Below, in pieces: positions 8,728 through 18,487 of a stretch of DNA of 64,000 nt; position 1 is the first letter of the stretch, and every line of letters starts with the position of its first letter. The stretch is from Ornithinimicrobium flavum (lineage in GTDB: Bacteria > Actinomycetota > Actinomycetes > Actinomycetales > Dermatophilaceae). Made by a program: the position numbers and the translations under genes. The notes below the pieces were generated by a model. It saw only the letters and a program-made list of their open reading frames with translations. It was not told the DNA's origin and made no database searches. The stretch covers positions 1,302,001 through 1,366,000 of the forward strand of contig NZ_CP038213.1 of assembly GCF_004526345.1 (NCBI RefSeq), read 5' to 3'.

Positions 8728-10509
8728 ATGGCGACGATCACCGGACCTTCCCTGACCCCCTCGACCCTGCCCGAGGGCACCGAGCGCCCCGAGGAGCGCA
8801 GCTCCTTCGTCCGCAACGCGGTCAAGGTGCTCACCACCACCGACCACAAGGTCATCGGCAACCTCTACTTCGCCACCACGATGTTCTGGTTCATCGTCGG
8901 TGGCCTCATGGCGCTGGTCATTCGCGCCGAGCTGTTCACCCCCGGCCTGCAGGTCGTGGACAACCCGGACGTCTACAACCAGATGTTCACCATGCACGGC
9001 ACGATCATGCTGCTGATGTTCGCGACGCCGCTGTTCGCCGGCTTCGCCAACGCGCTGGTGCCCCTGCAGATCGGCGCACCCGACGTCGCCTTCCCGCGGC
9101 TGAACATGCTGGCCTACTGGTTCTTCTCCTTCGGCAGCCTCATCGCCGTCGGTGGCTTCCTCACCCCGGGCGGCTCGGCGGCCTTCGGGTGGACCGCCTA
9201 CATGCCCCTGGCCGGGCCGACCCACAGCCCCGGCCTGGGCGGTGACCTGTGGGTCCTCGGCCTGGCGATCTCCGGCTTCGCGACCATCTTCGGCGGGGTC
9301 AACTTCATCACCACGATCCTGTGCATGCGGGCCCCCGGCATGACGATGTTCCGGATGCCGATCTTCACCTGGAACGTCCTGGTGACCTCGATCCTCGTCC
9401 TCATCGTCTTCCCGGTCCTGGCCGCTGCCTTATTCGGCATGGCCGTCGACCGGCTCTTCGGCTGGCACATCTACGACCCGGCCTACGGCGGCGCCCTGCT
9501 GTGGCAGCACCTCTTCTGGTTCTTCGGCCACCCCGAGGTCTACATCATCGCGCTGCCCTTCTTCGGCATCATCTCCGAGGTCATCCCGGTCTTCTCCCGC
9601 AAGCCGCTGTTCGGCTACAAGACGCTGGTCTTCGCGACGATGGCGATCGCCGCCCTGTCCGTGGCGGTGTGGGCCCACCACATGTACGCCACCGGTGCGG
9701 TCCTGCTCGAGTTCTTCGCCATCATGACGATGCTCATCGCGATCCCGACGGGCGTGAAGTTCTTCAACTGGATCGGCACCATGTGGAAGGGCTCGATCAG
9801 CATGGACACCCCCATGCTGTGGGCCGTCGGCTTCATGGTGACCTTCCTCTTCGGCGGTCTCACCGGTGTCATCCTGGCCAGCCCCGCCCTGGACTTCCAG
9901 GTCACCGACAGCTACTTCGTCGTCGCCCACTTCCACTACGTGGTCTTCGGCACCGTCGTCTTCGCGATGTTCGCCGGGTACTACTACTGGTGGCCCAAGT
10001 TCACCGGGCACATGCTCGACGAGACGCTGGGCAAGATCCACTTCTGGCTGCTCTTCATCGGTTTCCACGGGACCTTCCTCATCCAGCACTGGCTGGGGGT
10101 GTCGGGTATGCCGCGTCGTTACGCCGACTACATGCCCGAGGACGGCTTCACCTGGATGAACCAGGTGTCCACGGTCTTCTCCTTCGTGCTTGCCGTCTCG
10201 ATGCTTCCCTTCTTCTACGCCGCGTGGAAGAGCTTCAAGACGCCCAAGGTCACCGTGGACGACCCGTGGGGCTGGGGCACGTCGCTGGAGTGGGCTACCT
10301 CCTGCCCGCCCCCGCGCCACAACTTCACCTCCATCCCGCGGATCCGCTCCGAGCGCCCGGCCTTCGACATGAACCACCCGGAGATCGGCAGCCTCGAGTC
10401 GCCCGAGCCGGACAAGGGCGTCGCCGAGGTCCTGCTCGGCGGACCGACCACCGACCCCGCCGGTCGCACCGGCACCGACACCGGTGGCTACACCGGAGAG
10501 GAGCGCTGA
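8728..10509 (+). CDS. ctaD: Cytochrome c oxidase (aa3) subunit I
   Basis: Catalytic core subunit that reduces O2 to water at the heme a3-CuB site and pumps protons. It has 593 aa and about twelve membrane helices. Ligand motifs are [10 protein letters not shown] (low-spin heme His), [19 protein letters not shown] with the covalent His-Tyr pair, the CuB pair HHMYAT, and HFHYVVFG for the heme a3 and a hemes. ATG 8728 is preferred over upstream in-frame codons because AAGGACAG precedes it at good spacing and the N-terminus then matches the family ([11 protein letters not shown] near residue 35). It sits 10 nt after ctaC and 3 nt before ctaF. Confidence 0.96.
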   Translation: MATITGPSLTPSTLPEGTERPEERSSFVRNAVKVLTTTDHKVIGNLYFATTMFWFIVGGLMALVIRAELFTPGLQVVDNPDVYNQMFTMHGTIMLLMFATPLFAGFANALVPLQIGAPDVAFPRLNMLAYWFFSFGSLIAVGGFLTPGGSAAFGWTAYMPLAGPTHSPGLGGDLWVLGLAISGFATIFGGVNFITTILCMRAPGMTMFRMPIFTWNVLVTSILVLIVFPVLAAALFGMAVDRLFGWHIYDPAYGGALLWQHLFWFFGHPEVYIIALPFFGIISEVIPVFSRKPLFGYKTLVFATMAIAALSVAVWAHHMYATGAVLLEFFAIMTMLIAIPTGVKFFNWIGTMWKGSISMDTPMLWAVGFMVTFLFGGLTGVILASPALDFQVTDSYFVVAHFHYVVFGTVVFAMFAGYYYWWPKFTGHMLDETLGKIHFWLLFIGFHGTFLIQHWLGVSGMPRRYADYMPEDGFTWMNQVSTVFSFVLAVSMLPFFYAAWKSFKTPKVTVDDPWGWGTSLEWATSCPPPRHNFTSIPRIRSERPAFDMNHPEIGSLESPEPDKGVAEVLLGGPTTDPAGRTGTDTGGYTGEER

Positions 10510-10512
10510 CCC

Positions 10513-10914
10513 ATGAAGGCTGAGACCAAGGTCTTCTTCGTCCTGGTCCCGTTCTTCCTGCTGATGACGGTGATCTACGCCTACTTCACCGACTTCTCGG
10601 AGTGGGTCGGCATCATCGGGCTCTTCCTCACGGCGCTCTTCGCGGCGTGGATCGCCGCCTACCTCTGGCTGACCGGGCGCAAGACCGACCCGCGCCCGGA
10701 GGACAACCTGCAGGGCGAGATCTCCGACGCCTCCGGCGACTTCGGCCACTTCGCGCCCTACAGCTGGTGGCCGCTCTGGCTGGGGCTGTCGACCAGCATC
10801 CTCGTCCTGGGCATCGCCGTGGGCTGGTGGCTGGTCATCGTCGCCGCACCCTTCGTCGTGCTGGCCGTCATCGGCTGGACCTTCGAGTTCTTCCGCGGGA
10901 CCAAGGCCGTCTGA
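10513..10914 (+). CDS. ctaF: Cytochrome c oxidase subunit IV (actinobacterial type)
   Basis: Small accessory membrane subunit of the aa3 oxidase found in actinobacteria. The 133-aa protein has four predicted helices: residues about 5-25, 33-55, 88-105 and 108-125. The segment SGDFGHFAPYSWWPL between helices 2 and 3 is characteristic of the family. It starts 3 nt after the ctaD stop and ends just before a strong hairpin, so it closes the ctaCDF operon. M. tuberculosis Rv2199c is the counterpart and also neighbours ctaC. Confidence 0.9.
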   Translation: MKAETKVFFVLVPFFLLMTVIYAYFTDFSEWVGIIGLFLTALFAAWIAAYLWLTGRKTDPRPEDNLQGEISDASGDFGHFAPYSWWPLWLGLSTSILVLGIAVGWWLVIVAAPFVVLAVIGWTFEFFRGTKAV

Positions 10915-10930
10915 GCCCCCCCACGAGCAA

Positions 10931-10968
10931 CGGCACAGGGCCCGACCACCAGGTCGGGCCCTGTGCCG
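10931..10968. terminator. Strong bidirectional terminator hairpin
   Basis: A perfect 17-bp stem (10931-10947 with 10952-10968) with loop ACCA lies between ctaF and the convergent quinone reductase gene. Confidence 0.85.
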
Positions 10969-11004
10969 TGTCCGTGGCCCGCGGGAGCCCGGAGGGGCAG
11001 CGGG

Positions 11005-11977
11005 TCAGGAGGTGAGCAGGATGAGCTTGCCGGTCGTGCCGCCGCCCTCGAGGTCGCTCTGCGCCCGTCCGGCGTCCGCCAGCGGGTAGCGCCCCCCGAT
11101 CCGGATCTGCAGACGACCCTCGGCGATGGCGCCGAGCACCTCACCGGCCCGCCACACGAGCTCGTCCCGGTCGGCGGCGTAGTGCGCCAGGCTCGGGCGG
11201 GTGAGGTAGAGCGACCCCCGCTGGTTGAGCAGCTGCGGGTCGACCGGTGGGACGGCGCCGCTGGCCGCGCCGAAGAGGACCATCATCCCGCGCGGACGCA
11301 GCAGCTGCAGACCCGCGTCGAAGGTGTCCTTCCCGACGCCGTCGTAGACGACGTGCACCCCGGCCCTCGGTGAGGCGGGAGGCCTCGGCCTCGAGGTCGA
11401 CCTCGCGGTAGAGGACGGTGTCGCTCGCGCCGTGCGCGCGGGCCAGCTCGGCCTTGTCCTGGCTGCCGACCGTCCCGATCACCCGGACGCCCTTGTCGCG
11501 CAGCATCTGGCACAGCAGCAGGCCCACTCCTCCGGCCGCCGCGGTGACCAGGGCCGTCTGTCCCTCCGCCGCCGGGAAGGTGGAGTTCACCAGGTAGTGG
11601 GCCGTCATGCCCTGGAGCATGCTCGCCGCGGCGATCTCCAGGTCGACCCCGTCCGGCACCGGCACCACCCGGTCGGCCGCGATCACGACCTGCTCCGCAT
11701 ACCCGGTCTGGGGGGTCATCGCCCAGGCGACCCGGTCACCGACGGAGACGCCCTCGACGCCGGCCCCGACCGCGGAGACCGTGCCGGCACCCTCGCTGCC
11801 GGCGACGAAGGGCAGCGGCAGGGGGTAGTCCCCCCGGCGCTGGTAGACGTCGATGAAGTTGACGCCGGCGGCGGTCACGTCGACCCGCACCTGCCCCTCA
11901 CCGGGCTCGGGGGTCTCCCGCTCGACGACGGTGAGGGCCTGCGGCCCTCCTGGCTCTTCCACGATGACAGCACGCAT
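11005..11977 (-). pseudogene. NADPH:quinone oxidoreductase (MDR superfamily), one frameshift
   Basis: Zinc-independent medium-chain dehydrogenase/reductase of the quinone oxidoreductase type, predicted to reduce quinones with NADPH. The N-terminal part from ATG 11977 reads MRAVIVEEPGGPQALTVVE, a GroES-like fold with GVNFIDVYQRRGDYP, then a Rossmann region with TAAAGGVGLLLCQM. The reading frame breaks near 11358-11362, where a run of four Gs looks one base too long; the C-terminal 117 codons (HVVYDGVGKDTF onward, ending KLILLTS) continue in a second frame. The corrected protein is about 323 aa, normal for the family. A TACCGT box lies 7 nt before the start. Confidence 0.75.
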
Positions 11978-11990
11978 GCCTGCGACGGTA
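11978..11990 (-). promoter_or_regulatory. Putative -10 of quinone reductase gene
   Basis: Minus-strand TACCGT (11990-11985) is 7 nt before ATG 11977. Confidence 0.35.
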
Positions 11991-12023
11991 GCGCAGGCGG
12001 GTGCGGCGACCCGGGTCGCCCCG

Positions 12024-13118
12024 TCAGGTCGTGGCGGCGGCCCAGCGCCGGACGACATCGGTGGCCGCGCCGCCGTCGATGGCGGCCGCCGCCCGGTCCA
12101 TCCCCGCCCGGACCAGCTGGTGCAGCTCGGTCTCGTCGGCGGGATGGGTGCCTGCCTCGCCGGCGTCGAGCAGAGCCAGGGCGGTCCCGGCGTTGAGCAG
12201 GACCGCGTCCCGCACGGCCCCGCGCTCCCCGGCGAGCAGCTGCCGGGTGACCTGGGCGTTGTGCTCCGCGTCGGCCCCGCGCAGAGCGTCGACCGGGTGC
12301 AGCGGGAGTCCCAGGCGCTCGGGGTCGAGCCGCCACTCCCGGACCTCGCGTCCCGGGACCCCGTCCACCCACCACAGACGGGTGGTCGTGGCGGGGGTGA
12401 TCTCGTCCAGCCCGTCCTCCCCGCGGAAGACGGCGGCGGCGGTCCCGCGCGCCGCGAAGACGCCGGCCAGCAGCGGAGCCATCCGCGCGTCCGCCGAGCC
12501 CACCGCGGCATACCGGGGCTGGGCGGGGTTGGTCAGCGGGCCGAGGAAGTTGAAGGCCGTCGCGACGCCGAGGTCCTTGCGCACGGCGGCGGAGTGGCGC
12601 ATCGCCGGGTGGAAGGTCTGGGCGAAGCAGAAGGTGATGCCCGTCTCGTGCAGCACCTCGGCGACCCGCTCGGGGGACAGGTCCAGGCGCACGCCGAGGG
12701 CCTCGATCATGTCGGCGGACCCGGACCGGCTCGAGCTGGCGCGGTTGCCGTGCTTGACGACCCGGGCGCCTGCCGCCGCCATGACGATCGCCGACATGGA
12801 GGAGATGTTGACGGTCATCGCCCGGTCCCCACCGGTGCCGACGATGTCGATGGTGGGGCCGTCGACGGTGAAGCGGTGCGCGTGCTGCAGCATCGTGCTC
12901 GCGAGCCCGGTCATCTCCGGCACGGTCTCGCCCTTGGCCCGCAACGCCGTGAGGAACGAGGCCAGCTGGACGGGGGAGGCCTCCCCGGACATGATGCGGT
13001 CCATGGCCCAGGCGGCCTGTTCGACGCCCAGGTCCTCACCCTGCAGGAGCGAGGTGAGCAGGTCCGGCCAGGTGGGGGAGGGGGCGTCGGTGGACGGCGG
13101 GGTGCTGCCCGTGCTCAC
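12024..13118 (-). CDS. trpD: Anthranilate phosphoribosyltransferase
   Basis: Second step of tryptophan synthesis from anthranilate: transfer of phosphoribose from PRPP. It has 364 aa. The PRPP/Mg-binding motif GTGGD and the glycine/serine-rich [16 protein letters not shown] (about residues 125-140) are intact, as is [12 protein letters not shown]. There is no trp operon here; the gene is a stand-alone trpD as in M. tuberculosis (Rv2192c next to ctaE). Its ATG overlaps the stop of the upstream receiver-like gene by ATGA (13115-13118), implying translational coupling. No Shine-Dalgarno of its own is obvious. Confidence 0.94.
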   Translation of the reverse strand: MSTGSTPPSTDAPSPTWPDLLTSLLQGEDLGVEQAAWAMDRIMSGEASPVQLASFLTALRAKGETVPEMTGLASTMLQHAHRFTVDGPTIDIVGTGGDRAMTVNISSMSAIVMAAAGARVVKHGNRASSSRSGSADMIEALGVRLDLSPERVAEVLHETGITFCFAQTFHPAMRHSAAVRKDLGVATAFNFLGPLTNPAQPRYAAVGSADARMAPLLAGVFAARGTAAAVFRGEDGLDEITPATTTRLWWVDGVPGREVREWRLDPERLGLPLHPVDALRGADAEHNAQVTRQLLAGERGAVRDAVLLNAGTALALLDAGEAGTHPADETELHQLVRAGMDRAAAAIDGGAATDVVRRWAAATT

Positions 13119-13525
13119 CGGCGCGCGAGGTCGGCGACGGCGGCGCGCAGGCGCTCCTCGTCGAGCGGCCGGGCCAGGACGGCGTCGGCCAGCGACCAGG
13201 TGGCCAGCCAGCCGTCACCGGGGCGGCCGGTCAGCACCAGGATCGGGGGGCAGTCGAAGATCTCGCTCTTGAGCTGGCGGGCCACGCCCATCCCGCCGTA
13301 GGGCTGGGACTCCCCGTCCAGGACGAGGACGTCGTAACCACCGGACTGCACCTCCAGCAGGGTGGCGGCGGGCGTCGCGCACTCCTGCCACCGGGTGATC
13401 CGCACGTCCTCGGCGGGCTCGTCGCCGACGGCGATCCGCACGGCGTCGCGGACCCCGCGGTCGTTCGCGTAGAGGAGCACCGAGACCTCACGGGTCGACT
13501 GCGAGGGGACTGCAGGAGTCGTCAT
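13115..13525 (-). CDS. Stand-alone receiver-like domain protein (degenerate CheY fold)
   Basis: A 136-residue protein containing only a response-regulator receiver fold: beta-1 VSVLLYAND, beta-3 YDVLVLDGE with a candidate phospho-acceptor D70, beta-4 PILVLTG with T99, and beta-5 [10 protein letters not shown]. Two key positions deviate: the acidic pair reads N21-D22 and the invariant Lys before Pro is Arg (R119-P120), so normal phosphorelay chemistry is doubtful. There is no output domain. Start ATG 13525 is supported by TACGAT exactly 6 nt upstream. It overlaps trpD by 4 nt and is divergent from ctaE (104 bp apart). A role in tuning trpD or respiratory genes is only an inference. Confidence 0.75.
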   Translation of the reverse strand: MTTPAVPSQSTREVSVLLYANDRGVRDAVRIAVGDEPAEDVRITRWQECATPAATLLEVQSGGYDVLVLDGESQPYGGMGVARQLKSEIFDCPPILVLTGRPGDGWLATWSLADAVLARPLDEERLRAAVADLARR

Positions 13526-13537
13526 GATGGGATCGTA
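13526..13537 (-). promoter_or_regulatory. Putative -10 of receiver-trpD operon
   Basis: Minus-strand TACGAT (13537-13532), 6 nt before ATG 13525. Confidence 0.45.
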
Positions 13538-13617
13538 CCGAGCCTTTCCCGACGGGGGGGACCACGGGGGCACGCCACGCGGGACAAGGGGGTGGCGCAC
13601 CGGGCCCGGTCGTGGGC

Positions 13618-13629
13618 CATAATGTGCGG
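13618..13629 (+). promoter_or_regulatory. Putative -10 of ctaE-qcrCAB operon
   Basis: CATAAT at 13618-13623 ends 6 nt before GTG 13630. The leader would be absent. Confidence 0.5.
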
Positions 13630-14289
13630 GTGGCGACGACACCTGCAGCAACGATGACCGACGCGGAGCGGTTCCACCTCACCGCGACCGGGCCTGCGAC
13701 GCGGCCCAACATGACGGCCGTGGGCACCATGGTCTGGCTGGGCAGCGAGATCATGTTCTTCGCCGGGCTCTTCGCCATGTACTTCACGATCCGCTCGGTG
13801 TCCCCGGACCTGTGGGCCGAGCGCACCGAGTACCTCGACCTCACCTTCGCCAGCATCAACACGATGATCCTGGTCATCTCCTCCCTCTGGTGCCAGTTCG
13901 GCGTGTGGGCGGCGGAGAAGGGGATCCCGCACCGCACCGGCCGCCTGCTGGAGGTGGGCAAGTGGGGGATGCGCGAGTGGTACACCCTGACCTTCCTCTT
14001 CGGCGCCACCTTCATCGCCGGCCAGGTCTGGGAGTACGCCACGCTCACCATGGAGGGGGTCACCCCGACCGCCGACCCGTACGGGTCGGTGTTCTACATC
14101 ACGACCGGTTTCCACGGGCTGCACGTCACCGGGGGTCTGCTGGCCTTCCTGCTCATCATCGGCCGCAGCTTCACCGCCAAGCGTTACACGCACGCCCAGG
14201 CCACGGGAGCGGTCGTCACCTCCTACTACTGGCACTTCGTCGACGTCGTGTGGATCGCGCTGTTCGCCGTGATCTACCTCATCCGGTGA
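13630..14289 (+). CDS. ctaE: Cytochrome c oxidase (aa3) subunit III
   Basis: Integral membrane subunit of the aa3 oxidase without redox centres, thought to support oxygen access and proton uptake. It has 219 aa and five predicted helices, shorter than the seven-helix mitochondrial form, as is normal in actinobacteria. Typical segments are [20 protein letters not shown] (helix 1), FHGLHVTGG and the terminal [18 protein letters not shown] 13630 is preferred over an ATG 18 nt earlier because CATAAT lies 6 nt upstream of it. It heads the ctaE-qcrC-qcrA-qcrB operon, an order conserved across actinobacteria. Confidence 0.94.
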   Translation: MATTPAATMTDAERFHLTATGPATRPNMTAVGTMVWLGSEIMFFAGLFAMYFTIRSVSPDLWAERTEYLDLTFASINTMILVISSLWCQFGVWAAEKGIPHRTGRLLEVGKWGMREWYTLTFLFGATFIAGQVWEYATLTMEGVTPTADPYGSVFYITTGFHGLHVTGGLLAFLLIIGRSFTAKRYTHAQATGAVVTSYYWHFVDVVWIALFAVIYLIR

Positions 14290-14347
14290 CCTCATGGCCG
14301 GACCCACCGCCCCGTCCCCACGTCCCCACCCTCGGAAGGACCGACGA

Positions 14348-15147
14348 GTGAACTCCCTCGCCGCCCGCCGCCGCAGCCCCATGGCGCTGCTGGTGCTGCT
14401 CCTGCTCGGGCTGGGCTTCACCGGCACCGCCTACGCGGCGCTGCAGCCCTCCGCCACGCTCGGGACCTCGAGCACCACGGTCTCCGCCGACGACATCGAG
14501 GCGGGCGAGCAGCTCTTCCTCGCCAACTGCGCCACCTGCCACGGCACCAACGCCGAGGGCACCCCGGACGGCCCGTCCCTGCACGGTGTCGGCGCGGCCT
14601 CGGTGGACTTCCAGGTCGCGACCGGTCGGATGCCCCTGCCCGCACCCACGGTGCAGGCCCGGCGCAACGCCTCGCAGGTGCAGTTCAGCCAGGAGCAGAT
14701 CACCCAGATGGCGGCCTGGGTGGACTCCCTCGGCCCCGGCCCGGACGTGCCGGACGAGGAGTGGCTCGACTACGCCCAGGGTGACCCGGCCAACGGCGGT
14801 GCCATCTACCGCACGAACTGCGCCATGTGCCACAACTCCTCCGGCACCGGCGGCGCGCTGACCCGCGGCAAGTACGCCCCACCCTGATGAACGTCGAGGC
14901 CGTCCACATCTACGAGGCCATGGTCACCGGCCCGCAGTCGATGCCGGTCTTCAACGACGAGAACATCACCCCGGAGGAGAAGCGGGACGTCATCGCGTTC
15001 CTCAAGTACATCGAGGAGGGCGGCAACGACCACGGCGGTCACACCCTGGGCAGCCTGGGCCCCGCCGGCGACGCCCTCTTCGCCTGGACGATCGGCATCG
15101 CCGCCTTCATCGGCGCGGCCATCTGGCTCGGACGGAAGGCGGCCTGA
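14348..15147 (+). pseudogene. qcrC: Di-heme cytochrome c subunit of bcc complex, single frameshift
   Basis: Transfers electrons from the bc1-type complex to CuA of the oxidase; the fused di-heme protein replaces soluble cytochrome c in actinobacteria. GTG 14348 has GGAAGGA upstream. An N-terminal signal-anchor is followed by two c-type domains with CATCH (about residue 59) and CAMCH (about 160), and a C-terminal membrane helix (FAWTIGIAAFIGAAIW). The frame is broken near 14877-14882: the first frame ends RGKYAPP-stop, while the expected APTLMNVEAVHIYEAM continues after adding one base. The corrected length is 266 aa, normal for QcrC. The gene is part of the main aerobic respiratory chain and both halves are perfectly conserved, so this is probably a sequence error rather than a dead gene. 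Confidence 0.85.
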
Positions 15148-15148
15148 C

Positions 15149-16249
15149 ATGGCGGACACCCACGACGACCGGCCCGTGCCGACCGAGGCCGGGCAGAGGG
15201 CAGGCGCGCTGAGCACCGAGCGGTTCGAGAACCCCGGCCTGCCGCCGCACGTGCCGCGGCGTGCCGACGTCGACCCGAAGGCGGCCGACCGCGCCAGCCT
15301 CCAGGTGGTCATCCTCTTCTCGCTCTCGGCGCTGGCCTCGATCGCCTTCGTGGTCGCCTACTACGCCATCGACCCCGACCTCAAGGGCTACCTCCTGGGC
15401 ATCGGGGAGATGAACCTCTTCCACCTGGCCCTGGGTGTGACGATGGGCATCTCGCTGCTGGGCATCGGTCTGGGCACGATCCACTGGGCCAAGACCCTCA
15501 TGCCCGACCAGGAGGTCGTCGAGGAGCGTCACCCGCAGGCCTCCGAGGAGGACGACCGGGTCGCGGTCGGCCAGACCCTCTCGCACGGCTGGCGCAGCTC
15601 GCAGCTGAACCGCCGCACCGCGATCCTCGGGTCTGCCGGGGGAGCGCTCGGGCTCTTCGCCCTCCCGCTGGTGCTGCCGGTGGTCGCCGGGCTGGGGCCG
15701 CGTCCGCGCCAGGAGCTCTACCACACCAACTGGGAATCGGGGATGCGGCTCATGATCGACCCGTCCGGGACGCCGATCCGCGCCGCGGACGTCACCCAGG
15801 GCTCGGTCTTCCACGTCATGCCGGACGGCTTCGTCGGGTATGAGGCCTTCGAGGAGCTCGGTGCCGAGGAGGCGATGATCTCCAAGGGCAAGGACCAGGT
15901 CATCCTGGTCAAGCTCGACCCCTCCCTCATCAAGAGCCAGAAGCAGCGCGACTGGGGGTATGACGGCATCGTCGCCTACTCCAAGGTCTGCACCCACGTC
16001 GGCTGCCCGGTGGCGCTCTACGAGCAGCAGACGCACCACCTGCTCTGCCCGTGCCACCAGTCCACCTTCGACATGACCGACGACTGCAAGGTCATCTTCG
16101 GTCCGGCGAAGCGCCCCCTGCCCCAGCTGCCGATCACCGTGGACGACGAAGGTTACCTCGTGGCCGCGGACGAGTTCCGGGAGCCCGTCGGTCCCAGCTT
16201 CTGGGAACGCAACCGTCCCGGGCTCCTCGGTGGAGGTAACGAGTCATGA
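15149..16249 (+). CDS. qcrA: Rieske iron-sulfur subunit of bcc complex
   Basis: Carries the 2Fe-2S cluster that takes the first electron from menaquinol. At 366 aa it shows the actinobacterial pattern of three membrane helices (about residues 50-70, 90-112 and 165-185) before the Rieske domain. The cluster ligands are C281 and H283 in CTHVGC and C300 and H303 in CPCH, with C286 and C302 as the disulfide pair. It begins one nucleotide after the qcrC stop and its own stop overlaps the qcrB ATG (ATGA), so the three subunits are co-translated. Confidence 0.96.
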   Translation: MADTHDDRPVPTEAGQRAGALSTERFENPGLPPHVPRRADVDPKAADRASLQVVILFSLSALASIAFVVAYYAIDPDLKGYLLGIGEMNLFHLALGVTMGISLLGIGLGTIHWAKTLMPDQEVVEERHPQASEEDDRVAVGQTLSHGWRSSQLNRRTAILGSAGGALGLFALPLVLPVVAGLGPRPRQELYHTNWESGMRLMIDPSGTPIRAADVTQGSVFHVMPDGFVGYEAFEELGAEEAMISKGKDQVILVKLDPSLIKSQKQRDWGYDGIVAYSKVCTHVGCPVALYEQQTHHLLCPCHQSTFDMTDDCKVIFGPAKRPLPQLPITVDDEGYLVAADEFREPVGPSFWERNRPGLLGGGNES

Positions 16250-18057
16250 CCACCCACGTGCCCCAGGGCGCCGGCCACCTGCGCAGCGACACGACCGTCA
16301 CCCAGGACCGACCCTTCGACCAGACCAACCAGGCCTCGCCCGACGCCCAGTTCCCCAGGGCGTTGGTGTGGGCTGACGAGCGCACGGGCGCCGCCAAGGG
16401 TCTGCGCTTCATCCTCAAGAAGGTCTTCCCCGACCACTGGAGCTTCCTGCTCGGCGAGGTCGCGATGTACTCCATGGTCATCGCCCTCATCACCGGCACC
16501 TTCCTCACCCTGTGGTTCGTGCCGAGCATGGGGCACGTGACCTACGAAGGCTCCTACGTCCCCCTCAAGGGCATCGGCATGTCCGAGGCCTACCGTTCCA
16601 CCCTCGACATCAGCTTCGAGGTCAAGGGCGGGCTGCTCATGCGCCAGCTGCACCACTGGTCGGCGCTGTTCTTCATCGTCGGCATCGCGCTGCACGCGGC
16701 CCGCGTCTTCTTCACCGGCGCCTTCCGCAAGCCGCGGGAGATCAACTGGGTCATCGGCGTCGTGCTCTCCCTGCTGGCCGCGATCGAGGGCTTCGCCGGA
16801 TACTCCCTGCCGGACGACCTGCTCTCGGGCACCGGCATCCGGGCGATGAACGGCTTCATGATGTCGGCGCCGGTCATCGGCACCTGGCTCACGTTCTTCG
16901 TCTTCGGCGGCGAGTTCCCCGGTGAGGCGATCATCCCCCGCCTCTACATCGCGCACGTGCTGCTGCTGCCCGCGATCATCGTCGGGCTCTTCGTGGCCCA
17001 CCTGCTGCTCGTCGTCGTGCACAAGCACACCCAGTACCCCGGCCCGGGCCGCACGGACGACAACGTCGTCGGCTACCCGATCATGCCGGTCTACGCCGCC
17101 AAGGCCGGTGGCTTCTTCTTCGTCGTCTTCGGCATCACGGCCCTCATCTCCGCGCTGGTCCAGATCAACGCGGTGTGGGCCTACGGGCCCTACGACCCGA
17201 CGCAGGTGACGGCCGGGTCGCAGCCGGACTTCTACATGTGGTTCTCCGACGGGGCGCTGCGCTTGCTGCCCGGCTGGCTGGAGTTCGAGCTGTTCGGCAC
17301 CGTCTGGAGCATGAACATCTTCCTCGGCTCGCTGCTGCTGCTGCCGCTGGTCTGGCTGATCCTGGGCGCCTATCCCTTCTTCGAGGCCTGGATCACCGGT
17401 GACAAGCGCGAGCACCACCTGCTGCAGCGTCCGCGGAACGCCCCGGTCCGCACCGCCATCGGTGCCGCCGGCATCTCGATGTACCTCGTGCTCGCGCTGG
17501 CCTGCATCAACGACATCCTGGCCATCAAGCTGGGGATGTCGATCAACGACCTGACGATCATCTTCCGGATCTCGTTCTTCGTCCTGCCGGTCATCGTCTT
17601 CTACGTGGTCAAGCGGCTGTGCATGTCGCTGCAGCGGCACGACCGCGAGCGGGTCCTGCACGGCAACGAGTCCGGCAACATCGTCCGCACCCCCGAGGGC
17701 AAGTTCTTCGAGGTGCACGAGCCCCTGGACCCCTACGAGCGCTGGACGCTCGTGCAGCACGACACCCCGCAGCCGCTGGCCCTCACCCAGGGTCCGGGTG
17801 TGGACGAGCACGGCGTCGCCCGCAAGCAGGGGGCACTGTCCGGGGTCCGGAACTCCCTGTCGAGCTTCTTCTACAAGGACGCCGTCACGCCGGTGACCCC
17901 GGCGGAGCTGGCTGCCTCTGCCCACCACGGGGAGCACGAGGCGCTCGACAGCGCCCACAGCCCGCAGCTCGGCATCCCGGTCAAGGACTCCGCCGGTGAC
18001 GACGACTTCGAGGACGAGCACGGCGCAGCCGTGCAGGCCCCGCGTCATCATCACTGA
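16246..18057 (+). CDS. qcrB: Cytochrome b subunit of bcc complex
   Basis: Quinol-oxidising and -reducing membrane subunit with two b hemes. It has 603 aa, longer than mitochondrial cytochrome b because of a roughly 100-residue charged C-terminal extension typical of actinobacteria. Heme-ligand histidine pairs lie in LHHWSALFFIVGIALHAARV and in the helix with HVLLLPAIIVGLFVAHLLLV. The Qo-site motif is present as PDDLLSGTG-type sequence after helix C and the PEWY equivalent reads PDFYMW. The start overlaps the qcrA stop. A 10-bp hairpin directly after the stop (18071-18103) probably ends the operon. Confidence 0.95.
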   Translation: MTTHVPQGAGHLRSDTTVTQDRPFDQTNQASPDAQFPRALVWADERTGAAKGLRFILKKVFPDHWSFLLGEVAMYSMVIALITGTFLTLWFVPSMGHVTYEGSYVPLKGIGMSEAYRSTLDISFEVKGGLLMRQLHHWSALFFIVGIALHAARVFFTGAFRKPREINWVIGVVLSLLAAIEGFAGYSLPDDLLSGTGIRAMNGFMMSAPVIGTWLTFFVFGGEFPGEAIIPRLYIAHVLLLPAIIVGLFVAHLLLVVVHKHTQYPGPGRTDDNVVGYPIMPVYAAKAGGFFFVVFGITALISALVQINAVWAYGPYDPTQVTAGSQPDFYMWFSDGALRLLPGWLEFELFGTVWSMNIFLGSLLLLPLVWLILGAYPFFEAWITGDKREHHLLQRPRNAPVRTAIGAAGISMYLVLALACINDILAIKLGMSINDLTIIFRISFFVLPVIVFYVVKRLCMSLQRHDRERVLHGNESGNIVRTPEGKFFEVHEPLDPYERWTLVQHDTPQPLALTQGPGVDEHGVARKQGALSGVRNSLSSFFYKDAVTPVTPAELAASAHHGEHEALDSAHSPQLGIPVKDSAGDDDFEDEHGAAVQAPRHHH

Positions 18058-18070
18058 GCCCGACGAGGCA

Positions 18071-18103
18071 CGCCGCCCCGATCCCTGCGTGGACGGGGCG
18101 GCG
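18071..18103 (+). terminator. Terminator after qcrB
   Basis: Perfect 10-bp stem CGCCGCCCCG (18071-18080) with CGGGGCGGCG (18094-18103), 14 nt after the qcrB stop. Confidence 0.65.
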
Positions 18104-18142
18104 TCGCCGTGCCCGGACTGTGGCGGTGTCCACGAGCCCCTG

Positions 18143-18487
18143 GAGATGTCCCGGGAGGAGTTCGAGGAGGCGGTCGGCGACGCGCTGGACCTCGTGCCGG
18201 AGGCGCTGATGGACCAGCTCGACAACGTGGTCTTCCTCGTCGAGGACGAGCCGCCCCCGGACGACCCCGAGCTGCTCGGGGTCTACGACGGGGTCCCCCT
18301 GACCGAGCGCGACCTGTCCTGGGGAGGCTCCGTCCCCGACCGGATCACGATCTTCCGCGGTCCGCTGCTGCGCCTGTGCGGCGACCGCGAGGAGCTGCTC
18401 GACGAGATCGCCGTCACGGTGGTCCACGAGATCGCCCACCACTTCGGCATCGACGACGACCGCCTGCACGAGCTGGGCTGGGGCTGA
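18143..18487 (+). CDS. Minimal zincin metallopeptidase family protein
   Basis: Small putative zinc peptidase of the DUF1025/minimal gluzincin group. The 114-aa protein has EEFEEAVGDALDLVPEAL at the N-terminus, an acidic VEDEPPPDDPELLGVYDG segment, and the zinc site HEIAHHFGI near the C-terminus followed by the downstream conserved DDDRLHELGWG. Two earlier in-frame starts exist (17996 and GTG 18089), but the first overlaps qcrB and the second lies inside the qcrB terminator hairpin, so ATG 18143 is preferred with moderate confidence. The extra upstream codons would encode CPDCGG, a possible zinc ribbon, so the longer form cannot be excluded. Substrate unknown. Confidence 0.7.
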   Translation, partial: EMSREEFEEAVGDALDLVPEALMDQLDNVVFLVEDEPPPDDPELLGVYDGVPLTERDLSWGGSVPDRITIFRGPLLRLCGDREELLDEIAVTVVHEIAHHFGIDDDRLHELGWG

